64,000 nucleotides of DNA from Perlabentimonas gracilis (GCF_011174675.1 NZ_JAANIG010000001.1:124001-188000); one strand, 5' to 3'. Shown: positions 28,769 to 38,903, counted from the stretch's first letter. Numbers and translations are program-made. The notes: generated by a model from the letters alone, not told the origin.

Positions 28769-29197
28769 TTAGTGCACGGGGCCAAAGTATTCTGCAAAGT
28801 AAAGCGTGGCTAAGCAGAGGACTATACATAGAGCAGCACGCGACAGAACCATGGTCCAATAAGCTTTTCTATCTTTCTGAACGGTGCTTACTAATTTGGT
28901 TACTCCACTGCTAAATTTCTCGTAGAAAAAAACAATTCCGAATGCCTTTAGCGAACCTAAAGTGAAAACGCCTGTTAGAATCCATACCGATACCATCTGT
29001 AAACTAAATGCTTGAATCCATAAAGTAATTAGAATCGCTAATCCTATAATGCCTCCAATGAGATACCACGCTGGACGCTTCCCCTTTGTATTCGCTTCTT
29101 CTGCCTTAAAAAAGAGTTCGGGTTTAACAATTTGAATTACTGTCCAAGCTAGGCTTCCTAAGGCCAGTGATCCAAGTGTGATTATTATAAATTCCAT
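28769..29197 (-). CDS. Four-helix membrane protein, unknown function
   Basis: The 142 residues form four hydrophobic segments (about 3-24, 43-63, 68-90 and 114-135) joined by short charged loops. I do not recognise a family. It lies between two exported serine hydrolase genes on the same strand, with gaps of 104 bp and 61 bp, and may be cotranscribed with them. Confidence 0.6.
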   Translation of the reverse strand: MEFIIITLGSLALGSLAWTVIQIVKPELFFKAEEANTKGKRPAWYLIGGIIGLAILITLWIQAFSLQMVSVWILTGVFTLGSLKAFGIVFFYEKFSSGVTKLVSTVQKDRKAYWTMVLSRAALCIVLCLATLYFAEYFGPVH

Positions 29198-29258
29198 AAT
29201 GCATTTGTTTTTGATTGTTTTATTATGTGCTATTTGATTTAATTAAAGGAGTAAATGC

Positions 29259-31043
29259 TTATAAATCAATTTCTAATTCGGCTGTTTCCGTTTTTAAAAT
29301 CCAGTTTCCTTCCTTTTGAATAATGTAAGCATCGGGGTATCCGTATTTAAACCCATCTACAAATAACATCTTATCATCAATTACCTTAGCCTCAACTTGA
29401 ATCGGCCCACCAAACGAGAACGACTGATCGATATGCATCCCCATCATTCTACCTCTTTTGTTAAATGACAGGCGAAGTCCAATCTCCTTTTTCTCGTGTA
29501 CCAATCGCACCCAGTAGCTCGATTTAATGGTTCCACCCGGGATTCTATAAAAGTTATACCCTAAAAAGTTTCCTTTTTCTCCCGTAATCTCATCCCATAT
29601 CTGGTCGAGTTTTTTTGTTGATACTAAAATCTTTAGCATTAGCCCCGCTTTTTTTCTAACGTACCTAAAGTTTTCCTCACCAAAGGCAACGGCAATCTTC
29701 TCAGCCTTTTTAAACCGTTTGGTATCTTCTGTTAGATCTTGCCAAAAGGGTAGGTCAAGGATTGATGGGCCATTGTTCAGGGTAATTATGTTTGTATTTC
29801 CTGCTTCCTGAGAAATCTCATAATTATATGTACCTACATTGAAATTGCCCGATATGCTGATTGTTGAGTTCTTCTTCGGGATTGGAAGGGCCGTGAAAGG
29901 TTCGTCGAAAAGAATGTTTTGTAAGTTGCTAACTATCGCCTTGTTTAGACGTACCGATTTCCCAATCTCCATTAAATCATGGGTATGATTGGTAAGTACA
30001 ACCATATATATATTGTGCTCGGGAAAATATCCAGCTTCGCAAACATAGCCAAGGGTACCTCCATCGTGAAAGCGGTATTCGTTCCCTTTCCGCATTCCAA
30101 CTTGCCAACCATAGGCATAGCTATCGTTTCCAGTGCTGATTTGCTTTCGAAAGAGCCTGTTTGTGTTCAGCGAATCTAACACATTGCGGTTGGCAATGTT
30201 ATACATCCAGGTATGTAAATCGTGAGCCGATGAGAAAGCACCCCCCGCTCCAAGTACCCATGAGTCGTGCCAGTAGTTGGGTGTTTTATGATGACTTGGC
30301 AATCCAATGTAGGGCTTTGCCAACAAGTTTTCCTGCACATTCTCGCTTCCAAATGTGGTTGAGTTCATCCCCAGTTTCTGCCAAAAGTTTTCCTTAAGAA
30401 ATTCGCCATAATCCTGTCCGCTTACCTTTTCAACAATTGCTGCCAGTAGTATATAGTTCATGTTGCTGTAGTCGTAAGTTTTGCCTGGCTTGCTATCGGA
30501 TGTTAGCTCGCCAAAGTAATGTACAAGCGCACTGGTTGATATGGGGTGAGGTTCAGGAAAAATTATACTCTCGATATCGTAGGTTTTACTGCGCGAGAAA
30601 TCTTCGTAAATTCCCGAGCTCATGCTAAGCAGATGGTGGATTGTTATATGGGATACTGTTTCTCCAAGCGCAGGAAAGTAATCGGATATTTTATCTGTTA
30701 ACTCTAACCTACCATCTTGCGCCAGCTTAAGTATTGCGGTGGCAGTGAATTGCTTGGTAACGCTCCCAATGCCATAAACCGATGAGTTGCTGTTTTCTGT
30801 TCCATTCTTTATATCGGCATGCCCAAAGCTATTTTGATACAGTATTCTATCGTCTTTTGCAATTAGAATGGTTCCCGAAAATCGACCGTGAAAAGCATAT
30901 CCTTGCATAAGGTTTTCAATGTTAGCCTCAATTGCTTTAATATTTACCGAGGGCTCCTTTACTGGAATCCCATTTGTTGGATTGCTTTTGCTGCAATTGC
31001 TTAAGAGCAAGATGACTAAAAACAGAATGGTTATTGCTTTCAT
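29259..31043 (-). CDS. Beta-lactamase-fold serine hydrolase lipoprotein
   Basis: The 594 residues start with a lipoprotein signal (MKAITILFLVILLLSNC, Cys17). The hydrolase domain has SVTK at 94-97, YSN in KTYDYSNMNY and HDGGTLGYVCEAGY as the third motif. A C-terminal domain of about 200 residues with two similar-looking beta-rich halves follows. It is probably anchored to the outer membrane and acts on a peptide or ester substrate. It starts 236 bp from a divergent sensor kinase gene. Confidence 0.8.
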   Translation of the reverse strand: MKAITILFLVILLLSNCSKSNPTNGIPVKEPSVNIKAIEANIENLMQGYAFHGRFSGTILIAKDDRILYQNSFGHADIKNGTENSNSSVYGIGSVTKQFTATAILKLAQDGRLELTDKISDYFPALGETVSHITIHHLLSMSSGIYEDFSRSKTYDIESIIFPEPHPISTSALVHYFGELTSDSKPGKTYDYSNMNYILLAAIVEKVSGQDYGEFLKENFWQKLGMNSTTFGSENVQENLLAKPYIGLPSHHKTPNYWHDSWVLGAGGAFSSAHDLHTWMYNIANRNVLDSLNTNRLFRKQISTGNDSYAYGWQVGMRKGNEYRFHDGGTLGYVCEAGYFPEHNIYMVVLTNHTHDLMEIGKSVRLNKAIVSNLQNILFDEPFTALPIPKKNSTISISGNFNVGTYNYEISQEAGNTNIITLNNGPSILDLPFWQDLTEDTKRFKKAEKIAVAFGEENFRYVRKKAGLMLKILVSTKKLDQIWDEITGEKGNFLGYNFYRIPGGTIKSSYWVRLVHEKKEIGLRLSFNKRGRMMGMHIDQSFSFGGPIQVEAKVIDDKMLFVDGFKYGYPDAYIIQKEGNWILKTETAELEIDL

Positions 31044-31278
31044 TGTTTTATTGGTTTTGTGGTTGCAATTCTAAATTATTTGAGAGCAAATATAGACGTC
31101 AAAAGTCCTTAAAATCAGTAACTATATGTATTGGGCGGATAAAGTGATAAATAGGGGAGGGCGCTATTCAAATTGAATTCATCAACCCAAATGGGTAGTT
31201 CAGATAATAAATTGGCAATTCATCAATTTGAAACATCTATATGCGAATTTTTGTCTTATTTTGCTGGAAAACCATTGT

Positions 31279-32310
31279 ATGAAAAGATTTATCGAACCCA
31301 TTATCCATATCGCCATTTGGTTAGGGCTATACATTTCTGCCATTGTATTTATCCGCACCATAGGACCATTCAACAAGATTGATGGAACACTAGTAGCCCC
31401 TATTACCGTTGGTAACATAATAAACGCTGCTATTTTCTATTCAATTACACTTTTTCTTATCCCCAGATATGCGAATAGAAATCAGCTGAAGCACTTCATT
31501 ATAGGCTTTGTACTTGTTTTTGCTGGCTTTACCTTGCTCGAAACTATCGTTGACTTTTTCCTAATGGTCTCGTTATACTCCGACACTCCCGAGCCATTCT
31601 TTGGCGTGTTGATAACAAATGCAGTTGTACATCTATTATATGCATCGCTGGCATTGGGTTATGGGTTTACTCGGAGGTGGGTGGTGAGTGAGAATAAAAA
31701 ACAGGAGCTTGTCCGCGAGAAGCTAACTGCTGAGCTGAACTTTCTGAAAACCCAGCTAAACCCGCATTTCCTGTTCAATGTACTAAATATGGCCTACTCT
31801 AGCGCTAGCCGCAAGGGCGACGACCAAACCGCCGATATTATTGAAAAGCTGTCGGTGCTAATGCGCTACATGATATACGATAGCAATGTTGATAAGATTG
31901 AGGTGGAGAAAGAGATTGATTTTATCCGCAATTACATCAATCTACAAAAGATGCGTTTTTCGAGCGACTTGCCTGTTACCGTAACCTTCACCGTTGATGG
32001 GCATTACACAGGCTATCGTATTGCACCGCTAATCCTTATCCCGTTCATTGAGAATGCTTTTAAGTATGGCGTTAAGCTTGAGCAACAATCGGATATACTG
32101 CTAGCTATGAATTTTCAGAATGGCGAGATGGAGTTCACCGCCCGCAACCCAATATTCAAAAATGGGCACCCAGTTGATAGCAAAAACTCTGGCATTGGGA
32201 TAAAAAACACCCAGAAAAGGCTAAATATCCTCTACCCCGCAAAGCATAAACTTTCCATAGACAATAACGGTAAGGAATTTATGGTTAAATTGCTGCTTAA
32301 TCTTGAATAG
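31279..32310 (+). CDS. LytS/YehU-type sensor histidine kinase
   Basis: It has about 343 residues from the ATG at 31279; a TTG 51 bp earlier is in frame but would add a polar tail before the first membrane helix. Four membrane segments (about 5-130) lead to the His_kinase domain with LKTQLNPHFLFNVLN, where the His is the phosphorylation site. An ATPase domain with FIENAFKYGV (N box) and GIGIKNTQKRL (G box) follows. The LytTR regulator follows 7 bp later, so the two form a pair. No separate sensor domain is seen, so the signal may be membrane-embedded. Confidence 0.88.
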   Translation: MKRFIEPIIHIAIWLGLYISAIVFIRTIGPFNKIDGTLVAPITVGNIINAAIFYSITLFLIPRYANRNQLKHFIIGFVLVFAGFTLLETIVDFFLMVSLYSDTPEPFFGVLITNAVVHLLYASLALGYGFTRRWVVSENKKQELVREKLTAELNFLKTQLNPHFLFNVLNMAYSSASRKGDDQTADIIEKLSVLMRYMIYDSNVDKIEVEKEIDFIRNYINLQKMRFSSDLPVTVTFTVDGHYTGYRIAPLILIPFIENAFKYGVKLEQQSDILLAMNFQNGEMEFTARNPIFKNGHPVDSKNSGIGIKNTQKRLNILYPAKHKLSIDNNGKEFMVKLLLNLE

Positions 32311-32317
32311 CTAAACC

Positions 32318-33028
32318 ATGAGATGTGTAGTAATTGATGATGAGCCTTTTTCGCTCGACCTTATTAAGGATTACATTCAGCGCACTCCATTCCTTGAGTT
32401 AACCCAGTGCTTTAGCAATCCGTTTAAGGCGCTTGATTATCTTAATAGGGAGAAGGTGGATGTAATTTTTCTTGATATCAACATGCCCGAACTGTCGGGT
32501 ATTCAGCTAATCAGAGCGCTTCAAACGCCTCCCATGGTGGTGTTTACCACAGCCTACCCCGAGTTTGCTGCCGAGAGCTATGAGTACAACGCTGTTGATT
32601 ACCTCGTAAAACCCGTAAAATACGAGCGATTTCTTAAAGCGGTTAGCAAGGCTTCGGGGCAGATTGGCTCCACAAAACAGAATCATCAAAAAGAGACTGC
32701 AATAGTCCCGGGGGAATCAAAAGAACCGCTCTTTATCAAGAGCGGAAATCAGCTGGTTAAGGTATGGCCCAGTGAGATTCTGTACATTGAGGCAGCAGGT
32801 AACTATATGTGTTTCCACACCCGCGAGCGCAAGGTGATGTCGCTGCTTACCATGAAAGAAGTGTTGGAAATGCTTTCCAGCGACGAGTTTATTCGTATTC
32901 ACAAGTCGTTCGTAATTTCATTAAAACATCTCGAGGCCATCGAACGTCACGATGTGGTGGTGGGTGGCAAGCAGATACCCATTGGAATAACCTATCGAGA
33001 GCAGTTTCTGACTAGAGTTAATAGGTAG
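32318..33028 (+). CDS. LytTR response regulator
   Basis: The 236 residues comprise a receiver domain (acidic DDE near residue 7-9, phospho-acceptor Asp in VIFLDINMPE, Lys in YLVKPV) and a LytTR DNA-binding domain. The LytTR part carries EILYIEAAGNYMCFHT and FIRIHKSFVISL. It is the partner of the preceding LytS-type kinase. Possible targets are the divergent serine hydrolase genes, but no direct repeats typical of LytTR sites were identified with confidence. Confidence 0.9.
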   Translation: MRCVVIDDEPFSLDLIKDYIQRTPFLELTQCFSNPFKALDYLNREKVDVIFLDINMPELSGIQLIRALQTPPMVVFTTAYPEFAAESYEYNAVDYLVKPVKYERFLKAVSKASGQIGSTKQNHQKETAIVPGESKEPLFIKSGNQLVKVWPSEILYIEAAGNYMCFHTRERKVMSLLTMKEVLEMLSSDEFIRIHKSFVISLKHLEAIERHDVVVGGKQIPIGITYREQFLTRVNR

Positions 33029-33033
33029 TTCAC

Positions 33034-33558
33034 ATGGCGCTCACGTTTCAACAAGTGGTATCCGTGCACGATCTTGAGCAGATAAGAGAACTGTATGTAA
33101 ACAGTTTTCCTGCATATGAGCGTCGTGAGTTTAACGAGTTGGTGACCCAATTGTCAAAGCCCAATTTCAAGATTTTTCGAGTACTTAACATCAACGTAAA
33201 CGTTGGGTTTATCTCTATTTGGAACTTTATCGATTTTACATTTGTAGAGCATTTTGCTGTATCGCCCGAGCATAGGGGCAGGGGGGTAGGAAAGGAGGTG
33301 ATGACCACACTGGTTCGGAATGAAGAAAAACCAATAGTTCTTGAGGTGGAACCACCTATTGATGATTTAAGTATCAGAAGGGTTAAGTTTTACAAAGAGC
33401 TAGGATTTGCTATTCTTCCTCAGGTGTATATGCAGCCCTCGTACGATGGCGTTAAACCTCAGGTGGAGCTCAGGCTTATGACAACTCACCCGGCGATAGC
33501 CAAAGAGAGAGTTGCCCAATGGGTTAAAACCATAGCAAGCAATGTGTACTGTTTGTAG
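33034..33558 (+). CDS. GNAT family acetyltransferase
   Basis: The 174 residues have a clear GNAT core: beta-4 FVEHFAVSPEHRGRGVGKEVM contains the acetyl-CoA loop RGRGVG (about 84-89). The later VKFYKELGFAI is the usual C-terminal motif. It starts 5 bp after the LytTR gene and so belongs to the same transcript. The substrate is unknown. Confidence 0.82.
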   Translation: MALTFQQVVSVHDLEQIRELYVNSFPAYERREFNELVTQLSKPNFKIFRVLNINVNVGFISIWNFIDFTFVEHFAVSPEHRGRGVGKEVMTTLVRNEEKPIVLEVEPPIDDLSIRRVKFYKELGFAILPQVYMQPSYDGVKPQVELRLMTTHPAIAKERVAQWVKTIASNVYCL

Positions 33559-33712
33559 TTAGGGCCTTTACGATTGGTAGTTTTTTAATCCATAGCGACT
33601 GTTGGCATTTTTCAACATCCAAGCGATGATAATCTCTATTATCAATATTTAAAGTAAGTATATCCCTATACCTGTTGAGTTGTAAAAAAATATCCCTAAT
33701 TTAGTCTTCCAT

Positions 33713-35968
33713 ATGTTTTTCAACCTATACAGCTCATTCTTTATGCGGTATATAGTGCTATATGCGTTTGTTTTCATCTCCTTTTCACTTGGGGCACAGG
33801 AGCCTATTGCCGTTTTGGAGCAGCAAATGAACGAGCTGCAAGGGGTTGAACTGGTAAAATCAAAGATTGAACTTGGGAACCTTTACGTGGCAAGTAATCC
33901 AGAGCGCGCACTAGAGCTGGGGTTGGAGGCAGCGTTCCTCTCAAAGCGTATTGGTAACCACCTGTACGAGGGTCAAGCCCTTTTGCTAATGGGGCTATCG
34001 AGTTTCAATGCCAATCATACCGAAAACGCTCTTAGGTACTATAATAGAGCATTGAGCCATTTCGAAAATCACAATCTTGTTCGAGAACAAATCATAGCCC
34101 TTAAGGGTATCTCAGAGGTGTACCATGGTGCCCGAAATTTCGACATGGCTGCAAGCTTTATCACAAGGGCCATACGCTTAGCCCAACAGATTAACGACCG
34201 CGATTTGCAAGTGTCACTCCACAAGCATTTGGGCGAAATATACCTTAATCAGAACAGCTATGCCCGAGCATATCAGGAGTTTATTCGGGTTAGCGAACTA
34301 ATAGGAGACGACACCAATTTAAGTGCCGATGATTTAATGGTTAAGGTTGATGCCTATCGTAAAATAGGATCGGTTTATAGGAATCTCGGGCAGTTTGAGC
34401 AAAGCCTACTTGCCTTTCGGAGAGCTGCTAGTTTAGGTGAAAGGTCCAATGCAACAGCCGAGGTGATGTCCGATTACAAACAGATTGCGTTCTCTCTTTT
34501 CCTGATGCAGGAACCCGATAGCGCTCTAGTATACTATAATAGGGCACTGGCTTACTATCAGCTACAAAACGATACCATTCCGATGGTTGATGTATTGCTT
34601 GAGATTGGTGATGTCTTTTTCGAGAAGGAGCAGTATAGGCAAGCTGTGGCAAGCTTTACCCGGGGGCTTCAGCTGGCGCAATCAGTTGGGCTACTTCAGG
34701 AACAGATTACTGCCCTTGTGAATATATCGCGATGTTATAGCGCCTTTGGCGATTACCCATCATCTACAGACTACCTTAACCAAGCTCTCGCGATTGCAAC
34801 CCGCGAGAACCTTACCACCTCGGCAGCCGATGTGTATCGTTATCTTTCGCAGGTATACGAGAAGGAGGGGCGCTTTTTGCAAGCGCTCGATTACTACAAG
34901 CTCTGGGCTGAGCTGCGCGACTCCATATACAGTGAGGAGAGCGGTCAGAAGTTAGCCACAATGCAAATTCTTTACGAAATTACTCAAAAAGAAAGGGAGA
35001 ACGAGATATTGCGGCAAAACAACGAGATTCAAGATCTACAGCTAACCAAAGCCCAGTACCAGCGTATGGTTTTTATAGCCTTAGCCCTTTTCCTATTTGC
35101 CCTGCTGGTGCTATTCATCTTTTTTTACAATGCAAAACAAAAAGAGTTTGCAAAGCAAAAGGAGACTGAGCTAAAAATTATGGAGATGAACAAAGGCCTT
35201 GAGAAGCGCATGATTCTCGAGATCAAAAAGCAGGAAAAGCAACAGCTATTGTTGGCTCAAAAATCAAAGCTCGAGTCGCTTGGAACACTTGCTGCAGGTA
35301 TTGCGCATGAAATAAACCAACCCCTTGGGGGGCTTTCCATGGGGCTCGATAATATACTTATAAGGCTGGCCGACAATAACCTGTCCAACGAGTATTTAAA
35401 GGATAAGGTCAATCTTATGTTCGAAAATGTGGACAGAATTAAACGAATTATTGAGCATACCCGAACATTTTCGCGTTCGCATAAGCCCGCATCATTCGAG
35501 CGTATTTGTCTTAACGAGGTGGTAAACAACACGCTCCTTATGGTTGCAGCACAATTTGCTAACCATAATGTGGATTTGGAGGTAAATCTAGTTCCCGATA
35601 TGGAAAAAGTTATTGCCGATAAGTTTAAGATGGAACAGGTGGTGCTAAATTTAATTAGTAATGCCAAGTTTGCGGTGGATGAAAAGGAGATTGTTGCCGA
35701 CAAGTCCTATGTGAAGAGAATCGAAGTCTCAACCTGGCACGATAGCACCTTTGCTTGTATCTCCATACGCGATAACGGTGTGGGGATTAAGCCTAAAGAT
35801 CTGGAAAAAATTTTCGATCCGTTTTACACCACCAAGAAGGTTGATAAAGGTACTGGCCTTGGACTTTCCATAGCTTATGGCTTTGTAAAGGATATCCTAG
35901 GTGAGATCACTGTCGATTCAAAGGAGGGGGAGTACACCCAATTCGATGTTAAAGTTCCAAAATCATAA
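33713..35968 (+). CDS. TPR-repeat sensor histidine kinase
   Basis: The ATG at 33743 may be the true start, as it begins directly with a signal peptide (MRYIVLYAFVF, cleaved about LGAQ). Tetratricopeptide repeats cover about residues 30-400 and would lie in the periplasm. A membrane helix (about 447-468) and a coiled coil come next. The kinase core has LAAGIAHEINQP (HisKA H box), VVLNLISNAKFAVDE (N box) and GTGLGLSIAYGF (G box). The sigma-54 regulator starts 2 bp after its stop. TPRs suggest sensing through a protein partner. Confidence 0.9.
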   Translation: MFFNLYSSFFMRYIVLYAFVFISFSLGAQEPIAVLEQQMNELQGVELVKSKIELGNLYVASNPERALELGLEAAFLSKRIGNHLYEGQALLLMGLSSFNANHTENALRYYNRALSHFENHNLVREQIIALKGISEVYHGARNFDMAASFITRAIRLAQQINDRDLQVSLHKHLGEIYLNQNSYARAYQEFIRVSELIGDDTNLSADDLMVKVDAYRKIGSVYRNLGQFEQSLLAFRRAASLGERSNATAEVMSDYKQIAFSLFLMQEPDSALVYYNRALAYYQLQNDTIPMVDVLLEIGDVFFEKEQYRQAVASFTRGLQLAQSVGLLQEQITALVNISRCYSAFGDYPSSTDYLNQALAIATRENLTTSAADVYRYLSQVYEKEGRFLQALDYYKLWAELRDSIYSEESGQKLATMQILYEITQKERENEILRQNNEIQDLQLTKAQYQRMVFIALALFLFALLVLFIFFYNAKQKEFAKQKETELKIMEMNKGLEKRMILEIKKQEKQQLLLAQKSKLESLGTLAAGIAHEINQPLGGLSMGLDNILIRLADNNLSNEYLKDKVNLMFENVDRIKRIIEHTRTFSRSHKPASFERICLNEVVNNTLLMVAAQFANHNVDLEVNLVPDMEKVIADKFKMEQVVLNLISNAKFAVDEKEIVADKSYVKRIEVSTWHDSTFACISIRDNGVGIKPKDLEKIFDPFYTTKKVDKGTGLGLSIAYGFVKDILGEITVDSKEGEYTQFDVKVPKS

Positions 35969-35970
35969 AT

Positions 35971-37350
35971 ATGGAGTCATTAAGCATACTTATACTCGAC
36001 GACGAAAAAGTATTTAGGGATGAGATCAGGGAGTTTCTCGAGAACGAATCCTTTGCAGTTAGTGCTGCCGATAAACCCTCGGAGGCATTCCTTATTCTGG
36101 AGAAAACCCACGTTGATGTTTTAATCCTCGATCTTCGTCTGCCCGAGATGGATGGTTTTGCTGTTCTCGAAAAGGTTAAGCAGCTCTACCCGCATATAGA
36201 GGTAATCATGATTACTGGCCATGGCGATATGGATGCCGTAATACAGGCCATGCGCTTAGGGGCAGTAGAGTTCTTCCCCAAGCCTTTTAGGCTATTAGAC
36301 ATGAAAGCAGCCATAAAACGTACCCGAAGGTTTATTGAGCTGGCTCACAAACTTAGCGAGGTTAACAAGTCCTACGAGTTGGTTTCCAAGGATCTTAGAG
36401 ATAATTTTGGATATGAGATAATTGGAACAAGTAAGGCCATTCAGCAGGTGATGGATCTTATGCGAAAAGTGGCACAGGTTGATAACACATCGGTGCTTAT
36501 TACCGGCGAGAGTGGAACGGGTAAGGAGTTAGTGGCCAGAGGTATTCATCACCTTAGTGCACGACGCGAGAGCTACTTTCATGCTGTGAACTGTTCGGCC
36601 ATTCCCGAAACCCTTTTCGAGAGCGAATTCTTTGGTCATAGGAAAGGTGCCTTTACCGGTGCCAATGAGGATAAGGCAGGGTGGTTCGAGATTGCCAACG
36701 GAGGATCCCTTTTCCTTGATGAAATTGTTGATATGCACCCCAATATGCAAAGCAAGCTGCTGAGGGTGCTTGAGGATAGGAAGATACGGCGCCTTGGCGC
36801 CGTTAGCGATATATCCATTGACGTTCGCATTATCGCGGCAACAAATCAAAATATTGCCGATTTAATTGAAATGAATAAGTTCCGCAACGACCTGTACTTC
36901 AGGGTGAACTCCTTCGAGATATACATCCCTCCTTTACGTGAACGACCCGAGGATATACCGGCGCTTTTAAAGTACTACACCGATTCCATTAGTCGAAAAC
37001 TCAATAAAAGGATCAATGGTATCGACTCTAAGGTGATTTCGGCTGCGATGAACTACCATTTTCCTGGTAATGTGCGCGAGCTGCGCAACATGGTGGAGCG
37101 TGCCATAATTCTTGCCGATGGCGATAGGCTTACCCTTAACGAGTTCTCATTTGTTGGATTAAACTCTGCAACCGATGAGTTAGTATTATCGGATGTTGAG
37201 GAGGTTTTCGATTTGGATGAGATTGAGAAAAGAACCATAATTAAAGCGCTAAAAAACTCTGGCTACATAAAGTCCGATGCCGCACAACTTCTAAATATAA
37301 CAAGGCAGTCGCTCGATAGAAGGCTCGAAAAGTACGATATCCAGGTTTAG
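35971..37350 (+). CDS. Sigma-54-dependent response regulator (NtrC type)
   Basis: The 459 residues form three domains. The receiver (about 1-120) has acceptor Asp in VDVLILDLRLPE. The AAA+ domain (about 150-375) has Walker A GESGTGKE, the RpoN-contacting GAFTGA loop, and Walker B GSLFLDEI. A C-terminal Fis-type helix-turn-helix (SDAAQLLNITRQSLDRRLEKY) closes it. All catalytic features needed to drive RpoN open-complex formation are intact. It is cotranscribed with the TPR kinase, its presumed partner. No -24/-12 site was found nearby with confidence. Confidence 0.95.
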   Translation: MESLSILILDDEKVFRDEIREFLENESFAVSAADKPSEAFLILEKTHVDVLILDLRLPEMDGFAVLEKVKQLYPHIEVIMITGHGDMDAVIQAMRLGAVEFFPKPFRLLDMKAAIKRTRRFIELAHKLSEVNKSYELVSKDLRDNFGYEIIGTSKAIQQVMDLMRKVAQVDNTSVLITGESGTGKELVARGIHHLSARRESYFHAVNCSAIPETLFESEFFGHRKGAFTGANEDKAGWFEIANGGSLFLDEIVDMHPNMQSKLLRVLEDRKIRRLGAVSDISIDVRIIAATNQNIADLIEMNKFRNDLYFRVNSFEIYIPPLRERPEDIPALLKYYTDSISRKLNKRINGIDSKVISAAMNYHFPGNVRELRNMVERAIILADGDRLTLNEFSFVGLNSATDELVLSDVEEVFDLDEIEKRTIIKALKNSGYIKSDAAQLLNITRQSLDRRLEKYDIQV

Positions 37351-37481
37351 GTAAACGATATTCAATGCTGCTAATGTTACTAAGCTATATTGTGGCACAG
37401 TGAACACTCTTGTGTTGCGGAATAATAACACAAAATAGCTTTCAACGAATTATTTTTTCTTTACAGTTGCCCGATGATTGT

Positions 37482-37489
37482 TAACTTTG
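37482..37489 (+). promoter_or_regulatory. Predicted -7 element of purB
   Basis: TAACTTTG fits TAnnTTTG and is 21 bp before the purB ATG at 37511. Its position argues against translation from the upstream in-frame TTG at 37478. Confidence 0.5.
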
Positions 37490-37510
37490 TCATCAAAAAT
37501 TTATCAACTT

Positions 37511-38860
37511 ATGGAACTAAGCCGTTTAACCGCCATCTCGCCTATTGATGGTAGGTACCGAAATAGCCTCGATAAACTTGACGCCTACTTTTCCGAATTA
37601 GCCCTAATCCGCTATCGGGTGATGGTTGAGGTGGAGTACTTCATTGCCCTGTGCGAACTTCCACTCCCACAGCTAAAAGGGATCGATAGTAAGGTTTATG
37701 CCGATTTACGAAAGCTGTATAAAAACTTCTCAGCAAAGGATGCCCAGGAGGTGAAGGATATTGAGAAGATAACAAACCACGATGTGAAGGCAGTGGAGTA
37801 TTTTATAAAGGATAGATTCAAAACCCTCGGCCTAAGCGATTTTCTGGAATTTGTTCATTTTGGTTTAACCTCGCAGGACATTAATAATACTGCCTTTCCT
37901 AGCATGCTTCGCGATGCAGGACACGAAGTATACTACCCTATGCTCGACGAACTTTTAGAAAAGTTGGAACAGCTTGCGCAGGTATGGGCCGATGTGCCCA
38001 TGCTGGCTCGTACCCACGGGCAGCCCGCTTCGCCAACTCGGTTGGGTAAGGAGATAAGCGTATTTGTAGAGCGTATCAATAAGCAGGTTAATCTGCTGCG
38101 CAAGGTGCCCGTTTCGGCCAAGTTTGGCGGAGCTACAGGCAATTTCAATGCACACCAAGTGGCCTATCCAAATATCGATTGGGTAGATTTTGCCAACACT
38201 TTCGTAAATGATATACTAGGGCTCGAACGCTCTCAAATTACCACCCAGATTGAGCATTACGACAACCTGGCTGCTACCTTCGATAATCTAAAGCGCATAA
38301 ACGTAATTCTTATTGACCTGTGCCGCGATGTATGGACCTACATCTCAATGGAATACTTTAAGCAGAAGATTAAGGAAGGAGAAGTTGGATCATCGGCAAT
38401 GCCGCACAAGGTAAACCCCATCGATTTTGAGAATGCTGAGGGTAATCTAGGGATAGCAAACGCCCTTTTTGAGCACCTGTCGGAGAAGCTTCCCATTTCG
38501 CGCCTTCAGCGCGACCTTACCGATAGCACCGTGATGCGTAACATTGGCGTGCCCTTTGCCCATACTGTACTATCTTTGAAAGCCATTGCAAAGGGGCTCG
38601 AAAAGCTGGTAATTAATCCGGCTGCTATAAATGCCGACCTCGAACGGAATTGGATAGTGGTTTCCGAAGCCATACAAACTATTCTTCGTCGCGAGGGGTA
38701 TCCAAACCCATACGAGGCGCTAAAGGATTTGACCCGCACAAACAAAGCCATATCCAAGGAGAATCTGCATGAATTTATAGACAGGTTGGAGGTGTCAAAT
38801 TCAGTCAAAGATGAGCTTAAGCGTATTACTCCATTCAACTATACAGGGGTTACCATATAG
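37511..38860 (+). CDS. purB: Adenylosuccinate lyase
   Basis: It cleaves SAICAR and adenylosuccinate in purine synthesis. The start is taken at MELSRLTAISPIDGRY, where the family begins. The 449 residues include TSQDINNTA, the ARTHGQPASPTRLGKE loop and the lyase signature GSSAMPHKVNPIDFENAEG (about residues 298-316) with the catalytic serine. The long PurB type found in gammaproteobacteria and Bacteroidota fits. The ABC exporter follows after 43 bp. Confidence 0.95.
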   Translation: MELSRLTAISPIDGRYRNSLDKLDAYFSELALIRYRVMVEVEYFIALCELPLPQLKGIDSKVYADLRKLYKNFSAKDAQEVKDIEKITNHDVKAVEYFIKDRFKTLGLSDFLEFVHFGLTSQDINNTAFPSMLRDAGHEVYYPMLDELLEKLEQLAQVWADVPMLARTHGQPASPTRLGKEISVFVERINKQVNLLRKVPVSAKFGGATGNFNAHQVAYPNIDWVDFANTFVNDILGLERSQITTQIEHYDNLAATFDNLKRINVILIDLCRDVWTYISMEYFKQKIKEGEVGSSAMPHKVNPIDFENAEGNLGIANALFEHLSEKLPISRLQRDLTDSTVMRNIGVPFAHTVLSLKAIAKGLEKLVINPAAINADLERNWIVVSEAIQTILRREGYPNPYEALKDLTRTNKAISKENLHEFIDRLEVSNSVKDELKRITPFNYTGVTI

Positions 38861-38903
38861 CATACGTGCTGCCTAAGGGCGCAACAAATACATTAACCGT
38901 AGA

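Noticed and set aside
26976-31043. Beta-lactam resistance genes
   Set aside because: The SxxK/YxN motifs mark the whole serine hydrolase superfamily. Length, extra domains and context do not indicate a beta-lactamase.
33713-33742. First ten codons of the TPR kinase as certain coding sequence
   Set aside because: A second ATG at 33743 gives a cleaner signal peptide. The start is left open rather than claimed.
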